Source of the DNA: Psilocybe azurescens
Lineage: Eukaryota; Basidiomycota; Agaricomycetes; Agaricales; Agrocybaceae
Reading direction: 5' to 3'
DNA: 64,000 nt
NCBI GenBank assembly: GCA_023853785.1
Contig: JAJIRX010000095.1
Span: forward strand, 1-64,000
The notes under the pieces were generated by a model. It made no database searches. It saw only the letters and a program-made list of their open reading frames with translations, and was not told the DNA's origin. A program made the position numbers and the translations under genes. This document shows, in pieces, positions 1-9,064 of the stretch (the first letter of the stretch is position 1; every line of letters begins with the position of its first letter).

Positions 1-86
1 GCTAGTTATGCACTAGGTATGCACTCTTCCCAGCCTATTGTCACCACCTAACTGTCTCTCCTTCTGCTCGAACTCAGGCCTACTCA

Positions 87-108
87 GTGTTCTGGGTGCC
101 CAGGACAC
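87..108. repeat. CTGGGTGCCCAG-type palindromic repeat
   Basis: A 22 bp imperfect palindrome, GTG-TTCTGGGTGCCCAGGA-CAC. Related copies lie at about 4,679-4,698 and repeatedly between 8,190 and 8,770. Its spacing at the edges of the 1-9,000 block suggests it belongs to a repeat or mobile element whose left end may lie outside the window. The rest of 1-560 shows no convincing gene. Confidence 0.5.
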
Positions 109-566
109 TCTGCCTTAGTCCACTGTCTCTGGCGTTTACTTTTGTTGTCGCTATCATGGTCGATCAACGATTCAAATATTCTCTAGGTATATACAATTTT
201 CTTTGCCTATTGTCGCTATCTAATTGTCCGTCATGATTGCTGGTAGAACTATAGCGGGTTTTGGCTGGAGGTCAATTTTAGTACTCTCGCTCAGGCCAGC
301 GTACCAAGTCGCGTGTAGAAGTTCTCTGGCAATCCTGGAATCGCCTCGAGCAGCTAATGATCCCCCCATCCTTACACGCTGTCTAGCCGGGGGGGGGGTT
401 CCCTGGCACAGGGTTGCCCAGCCCAGTCCTCTTGTTCATATCACGGTCGATGATTGTCAGGTAATGAATCAATGCAGCGCTGCGCCACTGTCGGATCCTG
501 ATTGTGAATTTACGTTCTTCAGGTCCACTCGTCAGAAGACATGCCCTCCTGCGGTCAGCATGTGTG

Positions 567-3305
567 CTACTTGGTACAGAAACTCCCAAGCAGGATCCGC
601 TCCTCCCTTTCGATTGTCGTTGGCGGTTTCGAGTCGGTTACTCGACAACTAGAATTGCATAAGTCTCCCAAAATGTAGAAAATCGAAAAACAAACCCACC
701 CCACGGCGTCGTGTGTCCCGGCGCGACCTCGCCTTCTTACTTTTTTGATTTTCTCCACCCGTTCACGAGTCTGCACTTCGTCTTCTCCTTTCGGCTTCGC
801 GCCTTTACAAACGCCTTGAGGATCGTGAAACATTGTTTAACAGCGGCATAAGCGACTGGCTGGTCTTCGGATTGAAGGCTATGCTTCAACAAGAAGGACT
901 GCATGAACTGGTTGACCAACTCCTCGTTCCATGGATGATTGTGTTTGACTTCAAGCAGAAATTCAGCGGAGCTAGGCTTGGACAGCTGACCGGATTTTCG
1001 TCAATTGCGAATTTTTCGACAACATTCAGGAGAGGCGGTTTGACGCCTAGGATCTGGTCATCCTTCTTGATTCCAATAAGTGAATTCATGTGGAGCCGAA
1101 CTGCTTTCTAGATAGATACGCATGGTGGGTTAGCCCACATTAAGATTTGAATGTGCTATGAACTTACCCCGATTATCTTAGATGGACTGTTAGAGGCTTT
1201 CGTAGCCGGTTGTTTCACCAGTGCTGAAGCGTGTTTCTGTCTTCTGGCTGGTGTCCGTGGTGCACTTGGCAATGCACCTGTGGTCGCCAAGACCGAAAGA
1301 ACTGTTTTTGTAATTTCCTCTTGCGCAACGTCAACATTGCCGAATAATTTGTTGTCCAGGACTGTTGGAGGTAGACGGTGTTGCAGGCTCATTGTCACCA
1401 TAGACAGCTTTCAGCCGGGGCCTGCCCCGCCCTGGGTGGACGTTTGAATTTATATGGTGGTGGGACAATGAGGAAGCCCTTCATCGTCCTTTCAATGCGT
1501 CAGCATGACTATAAAATTAGGAACAGGATGGCTCACCTCGTTGTCATCGTCATCGGATACGACATGGTCGAACTCTTCCCCGAGCTTTCATCAGCAACAG
1601 GAGCGCGAGCCTTGCCCTTGTCTTTGGAAGGGCTTTGTGGGTTTTCACCCATCATTGCGTCGTCGTCTCCTTGCCGACCCTCTCCGGGCGCTAGATGAGA
1701 CTGTCCGCTACTGGAGGCAGTATGCATGTCGAACATTGGAGTGGGAGTAAGTGTAACTTGCGGTGCCGCTGTGGTGGACATGACCTGTGATACCGTGGTC
1801 GCGCGCTCTATTGGAGCAGGAGGCTGACCTTGTGGATGATTGTCCATATCTACATCGCCTCCTTCCTGATGACTATGGCTGGATACCTGAGGAAGTTGCC
1901 CGCTGGTTGACGGGATAACACCCTCCGTAGTAGGAGTGGGGAATGGTAATCCTAGATTGGTCAACGTAAGTTTGTGTTTTAAATATTTCGAATATGAAGT
2001 CTTAAATACCTGATGGTGCATTTACAGTAGCGTGCATGTTCTTCAAGCTGTCTCCGTTCCCTTTCCAATACACACAGCTTCTCATGATATTCGCGATTTC
2101 GCTTCTCCTCCAACTCCTGCCGTTCCAGACGTTCCCTCTCGAACTGCTTCTGTCGCTTTCAACCTATCGGCACTGTCCTGGTTTACCTGACGTTCGTGAA
2201 ATCGCTTCTCTTCTATCTTCCTGTATTCTTTGCGTTCTTTTTCGAGCTGCGCTTCTGTCGCTTCCAACTTAGCAGCATGCTCTTTGTTTGACTGCTCCAA
2301 GGCCAATAACCGCCTCCAAGACTTTTGTTGGAAGTTGTCCTGGTGTTTGTCCATCTATTATTATATGGTAAGTCTGATATACTCATCAGGCAGCAGTTTG
2401 ATTACTCACTTTCTCCTTCATCCAGCGAATTTCTTTGTCCTTCAGGTCCAGCATCTGCCTTGTGGTAAAATCACTTTGCTCGATGACCCGTGTTTTGATC
2501 TATTATGAGGTGAGCCTTGTTAATCTAACAGCAGGAATGGTTAACTTACACATTCTGTGTCTTTTTCCGTGTTTTGTAAATAAACCCCAGGTTCCCCGTC
2601 ATTGCGCCGCTTGACCAACGTATACCTGCTGAACCTTCCTGCCCAGGCCCTTTCCGCCTTCCGATCGATATTTGATGCTTAGTTGGTGTCGGTTTTAATG
2701 TGAATGCGAACGGCTTCAACGTGAACGGCTTCGGTACCAGCGACTGAGTCGATGGCTGAGGTATGTGTTCATATGTTGGCTCGATGTTTCTGTGAGGGCC
2801 ATTGGCAAATTGCTGTTGAGGAAGCGGCGGGTGTATGTTGGAGGTTTGCAAAATGGCTTTGTTGCCTAGGAGAGGATCTACTTGACCTCGCGTCCGTCAA
2901 GGTTCATATCATTTGGATATGAGATGTGTTGTTGCTCGCTCCGTGGGGTGATGGGCAGTTCTTGATCCGGCGTAGACTGGTTTGGGTTGGTGGCTGTATC
3001 GACGGCCATGGCAGTTATGCCTGGGATAGCCTGGCTTGTTCCGGTACTGGAGGGTTCTATTGTTACTGGATTCACGGCGGGGAGAATGGTACCTTGAGCA
3101 GGCTCTAAAGGATGGCTGGTCACGGGTATAAGTTTGGAGCGTTGTTGCACGGCACCAGGCCGATTCTGCAGATCAGTTAGCTCAAAATAACAACTTTACA
3201 GTTAATAAATAAAATATGCACTGCGTCAAAGTTATCCATTGAAACGTCTGCATTGGGTTGAGGTTGGGGTTGAGGTTGTGTATTGAAGTTGAATAGGCTG
3301 AACAT
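567..3305 (-). CDS. uncharacterised multi-exon protein: disordered, Q/P-rich N-terminus and long E/R coiled coil
   Basis: Function not recognised. The likely start is the ATG at 3,305, giving a first exon with a PQPQPQP run. It splices at a GTGCAT donor into 3,172-2,878 (P/T/S-rich, ending DLDGREVK-like), then 2,838-2,551, a short exon near 2,400-2,500 and the coiled-coil exon 2,354-2,040. There, removing a 37 nt intron joins RFHERQ to KQFERERLERQ and continues an E/R/K helix. The next exon (2,021-1,533) is disordered. The exons at 1,401-737 contain a helical domain with HPWNEELVNQFMQSFLL. The domain arrangement resembles repeat-associated Agaricomycete proteins. The 3' end is uncertain: a frame change near 780 (AAA run) connects to a basic tail. 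I am confident of coding potential, not of exact exons. Confidence 0.45.
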
Positions 3306-3503
3306 GTCAGAGTCGCTGGTGGCGGTTGGCGACTCTAGGTCAATGAATTTATTGAAAGTTGTTCGGCCATTGTGGCCGGAGTGAATGTGATGCCCATGCG
3401 GGTATTTACTTATTGGTGATTAGTCCGCTTCAAAATGCACAGGTGCCATTACTGAACTCCACTTCGCTCCATTTACTGAATTGTCTGACCCCACTAGCTC
3501 AAG

Positions 3504-3863
3504 TACTATGGCAACTGTATTGTTGAGCAGCTCATAAAGAGTCCAATACATGAACCTCGAAAATGCGCATCTACAATAGCTAAGTTCCGGTAGTATCTAT
3601 CCTCTGTACTCAATGCTTGGAGTTTTGCTAATTGTTAAGTTCGATATGGCTTAGATGCTTAGACACGTTGAAATTATTGGAGTAAACTCATCATCGGTAT
3701 GAACTGAATTCAATTGAGTGGCTGATGGTGGCGGGGTGCTAATTACGCCAGTAGGGTGCTCAGCACATCTACAATAGCTAATTAACTCCATTCACCAGTA
3801 GTATTCTCCAATTCTTATTTGAACAGGGGCCTCTACTATGGCAACTTTATTGTTGAGTGGCTT
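3504..3863. repeat. dispersed direct repeats upstream of the coiled-coil gene
   Basis: Two short sequences each occur twice: TACTATGGCAACT(G/T)TATTG at about 3,506 and 3,836, and CATCTACAATAGCTA at about 3,568 and 3,768. The interval 3,310-4,130 otherwise shows no gene I can support. Confidence 0.4.
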
Positions 3864-4131
3864 GGAATAAATTTATTTCACTTGAATACCGGCTCACAAC
3901 CAATCCAATACTTTTAAGAGATCGAAAACTCAAAGCTCCAATAACACTACTCCCTCCAATAGTAATCTGTGCTGCCATGCCACATAAGAAGCCTATCCAC
4001 AAGTCTCCGAAAGTGAGTACGACGATGGAGTGTCATACAGTCATACTTACAGTTATTAGGCAAAACATTATGCCTATACTGGTCGCCTTTTCCGTCACAA
4101 CGTCACAAAGCCATTTTTCTCTCCCTTTATT

Positions 4132-4551
4132 GCTCGGGATGATAATAGGACTACATTACTTCAACAAACACATCAGATTTTCAAAGATCAAGTCGCAAAT
4201 GCCAAGATTTACAACTTCGCTGTTACTCTCTTGGAAGGTAGCCAATCCCATCCCTTTCAGATATCGTGCAAGAAGCAGTTGATTGGACTGAAGAAGAACG
4301 AAGCACTCAGAAAGTTGGGGGTGCAGTGGAGAGGAGACCTCTATGTCCTGCGCATCGGAAAGCGTAATCCTCTATATCCTGTTGATATGAGAGGTAAGGA
4401 TGCAAAACGAGTTGCATATGTGGTTAAAAAGTAAGTACCAGCATAATACTACATTTTTGAAGACTTACCATGTCTATGGTCCAGGTTTCTTGCAGAAGTC
4501 GAGCAAGATTTGATTGGAGATGCACCGACAATGTTCCATTTTCGCAGATGG
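4132..4551 (+). CDS. 3' part of an uncharacterised Agaricomycete gene
   Basis: Exon 4,132-4,430 reads ARDDNRTTLLQQTHQIFKD and continues in one frame to KKFLAEVEQD across a clean intron at 4,431-4,484 (GTAAGT..CCAG). It stops at 4,549-4,551 after FHFRRW. The segment with WRGDLYVLRIGKRNP is reminiscent of short C-terminal domains in basidiomycete repeat-associated proteins, but I cannot name a family. The 5' end is not resolved: upstream frames to about 3,860 are open but look non-coding. The gene converges on the WD40 gene downstream, with a large palindrome between them. Confidence 0.4.
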
Positions 4552-4768
4552 TGACCAGTAGGATGTTCTAAGAGGCCCTGGTGGTCACGTAGTAGCTCTC
4601 TTTAAGTTATATCAATGCAATCACCAAGTTTCAATGCAAAGAGATGATAATTCCAATAAGAACACATATTACAATACTGTTCTGGGCACCCAGAACAACA
4701 CTGAGTGAGAGCCGGGTTAGAGAGAGCGGGTTAAAGCGGGTTGATTAGACAATGTTGACCAAGTTAGG

Positions 4769-4813
4769 TCACTTGATCAAAGCGTTGCCATGCAAGCACA
4801 ACACACACGGAAT
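4769..4813 (+). repeat. left copy of a 45 bp inverted repeat (partner 8,456-8,500)
   Basis: TCACTTGATCAAAGCGTTG and the following ~26 bases are the reverse complement, with a handful of mismatches, of 8,456-8,500. Farther out, both copies are followed by a CTGGGTGYCCAG palindrome. The pair brackets the WD40 gene and the gene at 7,126. Confidence 0.55.
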
Positions 4814-4823
4814 CTCTTGATAT

Positions 4824-4880
4824 GTACTCCTCTTATTTCTCTTTGTTGTCGACAATACAACAAAGAGAAATAAGGAGTAC
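4824..4880. repeat. large imperfect palindrome between convergent genes
   Basis: GTACTCCTCTTATTTCTCTT and the rest of the arm through TTGTTGT pair with the downstream arm ending AAATAAGGAGTAC. Arms are about 25 bp with a 2 nt bulge and a short loop (CGACAAT). It could form a cruciform or serve as a bidirectional 3' signal for the converging genes at 4,551 and 5,035. It could also be a junction of nested repeats. Confidence 0.6.
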
Positions 4881-4974
4881 AGTTCAGTACCAGAAGGCAT
4901 TGTAGAATCAGATGGAGTTAGATAGTATTCAAATCAGCGACCTCAAAAAAAAAAAATTTATTTAAATAATTAAT

Positions 4975-5058
4975 ATTCAAAGTATCCAAACTATTCAAAG
5001 TGTATCCAAACTATTCAAAGTGTATTCAAGCTATTCAAAGTGTATCCAAACTATTCCA
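4975..5058. repeat. 20 bp tandem repeat at the 3' end of the WD40 gene
   Basis: The unit CTATTCAAAGTGTATCCAAA repeats at 4,991, 5,011 and 5,031 with partial units on both sides. It abuts an A11 run at 4,946 and overlaps the last codons of the minus-strand WD40 gene (…NSLDTL, stop at 5,035), so the array supplies the end of the reading frame. Confidence 0.7.
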
Positions 5059-6856
5059 ACGATTCCACTCTGCTTGATCATTCCACAACTCTTCTTCATC
5101 ATCATCATCCTGGACAATCATACCAACATGAACCCGCATATCATTTGGATCCCAGGTTGAATATCTGGCATTGCTGGTATGAACTTGTGGTTCAAAACCC
5201 CGGTTTATCGTGGCATTCATAGTGCTTAAGGCACTTTGAGCCATCTTATCCCATAAATTAGCAAGAATAATAGAGTAATTTTGTGCATACAAACCTTTAG
5301 TGAATATGGTAACCAGATTCCTGAAGACCAATACGCAATGATAAAAATGATAAAGAAATTCAGGACCATAATGATTGCTTGATGGTATACGTTATTTTTG
5401 GGCCTGTTTTCTGGAACGCGTGGACTATTGAATGTAAGCATAGTTCTTGACAATAAGGAGTGAGCTTACTGGTTTTTCCCATATCACAATATCAGAGCAT
5501 TCAAGGGAAGCGCCACTGGCTATAAGATGACAATCTTTGGTGGATGTTGTCTAATACAAGTCAATACCAGGCTTTTGGATAAAACATTTGCACTCACGCA
5601 TATGGTCTGTATTTCTGTATTTTTACCAGCTTGCTTTAATATCTGTTTCGGTTCAGGAGAGGACAAAGAAAATGTGTATATTTTGCCATGATCACTTCCA
5701 CAGACCACAACTGACGATCCTTCAGCAAAAACACCATCTTTGATGCATCGTTTCTTTGTGAATATGGGAAAGCTATGTGAAGGTGATGAGTGTGGTAAAT
5801 GGTATAGATCAAACTCTTTTGCAAGATTCTCTATGAGAAGTAATTGCCCATCCAGGCTAACGTCAGCGTGGCCACTTCATAAGAGGTCAGCATTGACATA
5901 TGATATCAAAAGATCATGCTCACACTCCAGACTTCAAGACCTTCCGCCAGTCCTCCCTCCCAGACTCGACATTTCGACAAATCCTGCCAAAGTTGAAAGA
6001 ATAATAAATATGAATGTCTCATTAATTAGAGTATCGTCTTACATTTCCCCAGTTTCTAGAACAAAATTAAAAGCTTACGCCCGAGTCATAAAAGCGGACA
6101 GAGCTAGCTATGTAGGTATTTCCGTCGCTCTCCACATTGAAGGTCCAGAGCTGTAACATTGTCCCTATATCATCATAAGTCGCTGCCGCATTGTCTACAG
6201 AAAAAGATCTCACCATTTCTTCCGACTTTGTACAAGGTAACATTGCCATGGTGACTACTGATAGCCAAACGTGATGTTTGAATATCGTAGTCTACTGCTT
6301 CAACAGGATCGCTAGAAGCAAATACCCGTGTAGTGGCAATCTCAACCATCGCAGTCTTTGTTTCGAGTTAGTATATTTTCCCAAGTGTAGAGGCTAAATG
6401 CTTACATTCGTACGGTTCTGGCAGAAGATGATAAGAAAGCCACGCCCAGTTCCGAAAGCTAGGTGTTGCAAATCTTCCTTGACTTTACCCCCTAGCCAGA
6501 CCAAACATGTAATCTGGCCCCATCGTTGACCAGGGTCCTCAAGGACTTCTTTGCATTTTCTAGTCGAAACATCCCAAATACGAACTGTTTCATCATCACC
6601 TATAAATTTTGCATTAGCATGTATGCAATAACACGATACAACACGAGGGCATCTTACCACCGCTGGCTAGCAGCGCTCCATCATGACTGAATGATAAGCA
6701 GTTTATAGGCCCTTTAAGACCCGAAAACCGTGCATATTTGGTATAAACCTGCGTACTTGGTTAAATAACATTAGAAGAGAAGAGATTTTTACTCACATTG
6801 TTACGTGGGGCCTTCAAAAAGTGCTTGAAGCCTTTGAGCAAAAGAGTGATAAGCAT
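5035..6856 (-). CDS. WD40-repeat protein with C-terminal membrane anchor
   Basis: A probable scaffold protein with a beta-propeller and one C-terminal membrane helix. It starts at ATG 6,856 (MLITLLLKGFKHF). Clean splices join GPINCLSFSHDGALLASGG to DDETVRIWDVSTRKC, a canonical WD40 blade ending in WD, then GQITCLVWL and FGTGRGFL. Later exons give ASSDPVEAVDYD, LAISSHHGNVTLY, LDGQLLLIENLAKEFDLYHL and VVCGSDHGKIYTFSL. The penultimate exon carries a hydrophobic segment (MVLNFFIIFIIAYW, near 5,350), and the last exon is acidic (DDDDEEELW). This blade-plus-anchor layout is familiar from an expanded basidiomycete family of unknown role. The frame appears intact over at least eight exons. It is flanked by inverted repeats, so it may be cargo of an old element. 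Confidence 0.7.
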
Positions 6857-7125
6857 GAGTAGTACTGGTAATGAGAGCGATGGCGACTAACTTTGGCCAA
6901 TGGGCAGCATACTTATGCAAGGAGCGCCTATTGTGAATGTAACGCTAATTGTCTTGATGTCCATGACGACAATGTTGAGCGGACTGCTCCACCCCGCTTG
7001 ACCTGCTTGGATACCTACCCCATTTGGGAACGATATACGGAGTCACTATAGGCAAAAGAACAATAGCGAATATATGCTTATGAGGCTGTTTGAAAAATAC
7101 AAGGTAGCGAGGGTAGAACAAAGTA

Positions 7126-8001
7126 ATGAGTATGCCTAGGAATATAAATGAGATGGATCAAGCAATACACAACTCAAACCACATACCATGGATGCGCACA
7201 TCACACGACACAAGCCGCTCATCACTCGCAGGATCGTCTTCTCGCCCAGGACATTTCCTCACCTGCCGAAGATCGCACGAAGAATGGAGTTTTCCTCCCT
7301 TATCGTCAAGCCAGGGAAGCGATCGGCCACGAGAGAGCTCTACAATCCCAGATATTGTATACTTATCGGCACAGAGACGATCTAAAACTCCGGAAACCAT
7401 TCAGCACAGCACAACGCAGAGAAGGGCTCCTACACCTAAGCGTGTTGCATTTAACGAGGATATGAACGTCGACTCCTCCGATTCTCAGTCTGGAGATGAG
7501 GAAGATGAAGAAGACGAACTTGAATCTGGGAGCAAACTTGTTAAATTAATCCCCAAGCCTAAGGGCGAGGCTGGGCGTCCTGGGTCAGGGGGCTATAATT
7601 TGCAAGAAGAGCTGGCCTGGAGTGAAAGAACTTATGAAGCGGTGGTAGTGAGTGCTTATTTTGATCATATGCCTGTAACTTACCGATGAATTCCGCAAGG
7701 ATTTGGTACACGACCAAGCCAAGAAAAAGCACCTGGATCTATCGAAAAGCTATAGTAAACAGAACAAAAAACTTATTAAGGAAATCTGCGACAAGTTAAA
7801 AAGGAGTACCGGGTCTTAGACGAGTATAATAAACACTGGCCCGTGCATGACATGCTGAAGCTCCATCTTAAGTACACCTCAGAGGCAGCCCGCCGCGCAA
7901 GGACTGCAAAGAAAATGAAAAGGGTGAGTTCAAATGCAACACCATTGTATCGTCACTAACTTTCAAGAATGTTCAAGGTGGCTTCAGCGTTCAAAGAGTA
8001 G
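7126..8001 (+). CDS. uncharacterised repeat-associated protein (GRPGSGGYNLQEEL… domain)
   Basis: The N-terminal 110 residues are disordered and S/R-rich, followed by an acidic stretch (GDEEDEEDELESG) and a helical domain. That domain has GRPGSGGYNLQEELAW, then after an intron near 7,652-7,706 DLVHDQAKKKHLDLSKSYS, and WPVHDMLKLHLKYTSEAARR. A last intron leads to VASAFKE and a stop at 7,999-8,001. The helical domain resembles a conserved domain common in Agaricomycete repeat-associated genes; no function is known to me. The frame breaks by one base in the A-run 7,798-7,802 (five A present, six needed), probably an assembly indel. Confidence 0.55.
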
Positions 8002-8187
8002 TGAAGCTTGGGCGTACATAGCTATCGAATATGTTTTCCTTGAGAAGTGTCTATGCGCGTTTATAGTTGATATATGACAGTACATACCGTAAGCAAGAAC
8101 CTGAGCACCTAGCATACGGGCGTATAGGGTACATCAAAAGGTGCAGCGATAAGCATGAGTGCTGGGTAGTCGAGCAGTGATGTCGCG

Positions 8188-8362
8188 CTCCAGACACCCA
8201 CAGCACAACATCAGCATGGACAACCCCAGCGTGGTGTGGTCTGGACACCCAGAACACGATAAGCACAAGTGGATGGTCGAGCAGGTTGTGCTCTGGACAC
8301 CCACAGCACAACCTCAGTATGGACAACCTCAGCGCGGTGTGGTCTGGACACCCAGGACACAC
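8188..8362. repeat. two-copy ~102 bp tandem repeat
   Basis: Copies begin at 8,188 and 8,290 and share GACACCCACAGCACAAC, ATGGACAACC and GGTGTGGTCTGGACACCCA. Each contains CTGGACACCCAG-type half palindromes. No reading frame in it looks coding. Confidence 0.65.
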
Positions 8363-8455
8363 CGTGGCGAGAAGATGGGTTGTTGATCAAACGTTGATCG
8401 CACCGAAGTCGCACCCTATGTTTGGTTCTCCCTTTAAACCAAACACGCTCATCAC

Positions 8456-8500
8456 GTTCCGTCGTATTTGTGCTTGTGTGACAACGCTTTGATCAAGTGA
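8456..8500 (-). repeat. right copy of the 45 bp inverted repeat
   Basis: Partner of 4,769-4,813. The shared core is CAACGCTTTGATCAAGTGA. A diverged third copy (GTGTGGCAAAAGCTTTGATCAA) follows at about 8,543-8,565. Confidence 0.55.
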
Positions 8501-8589
8501 TCGTGTGATGCGTTCTCGATTTCGTGAGCGTGCTTGTCCTTGTGTGGCAAAAGCTTTGATCAATCTCAAACAAACACGCTTAAACGAAC

Positions 8590-8730
8590 TCATTCCTCTC
8601 AACTCTCACCTTCATTGTCAAATCGTCAAAGTGTGTTGTGGGTGTCCAGAACACGCTATTCCTCTCAACTCCCACCTTCATCGTCAAATTGTCAAAGTGT
8701 GTTTTGGGTGCCCAAAACACGCTATTCCTC
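8590..8730. repeat. two-copy ~68 bp tandem repeat with CTGGGTG palindromes
   Basis: Copies at 8,590-8,657 and 8,658-8,725 share ATTCCTCTCAACTC and GTCAAAGTGTGTT, and end in GTGTCCAGAACAC or GTGCCCAAAACAC. In the second copy both arms of the palindrome changed together (GTTTTGGG / CCCAAAAC), keeping the symmetry. Confidence 0.65.
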
Positions 8731-8787
8731 CTGTTTGAACCTTGACTCTTGGCTGTTATTTGGGTGTCCAAATCATGGTTTAGCTTG

Positions 8788-8980
8788 CCCGCATTTCTTC
8801 TATCCCTCGGCTCGTGATACGGCCAGCTCTCGATTGAATCAGGCTACAAAACGGCCGCATTTCTTCTATCCCTCAGCTTGCGATACGGCCAACTCTCGAT
8901 TGAATCAGGCTTCAAACAGCCGCACTTCTATCCCTCAGCTCGCGGTACAGCCAGCTCTCGATTGAATCAGGCTTCAAAAC
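8788..8980. repeat. three-copy ~62 bp tandem repeat
   Basis: The shared unit contains TTCTATCCCTC(G/A)GCT, GATACGGCCA and CTCTCGATTGAATCAGGCT, at about 8,790, 8,852 and 8,918, with point differences and one short deletion in the third copy. It lies just 5' of the gene at 9,065. Confidence 0.7.
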
Positions 8981-9064
8981 GGCATAACTTCAACTTCGTG
9001 AGTGTTTTTTGAGACCTTCCGTCATACGTCGAGTTCTTAGGCTGATCTTGAGTTTTAAATACCA

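Noticed and set aside
224..652. 142-codon open frame at the left edge on the plus strand
   Set aside because: It starts at a TTG, has no recognisable motif and overlaps repeat sequence; composition is not coding-like.
8788..8980. Regularly repeated ~62 bp units that look array-like
   Set aside because: Not a CRISPR: units are directly tandem without unique spacers, and the genome is fungal.
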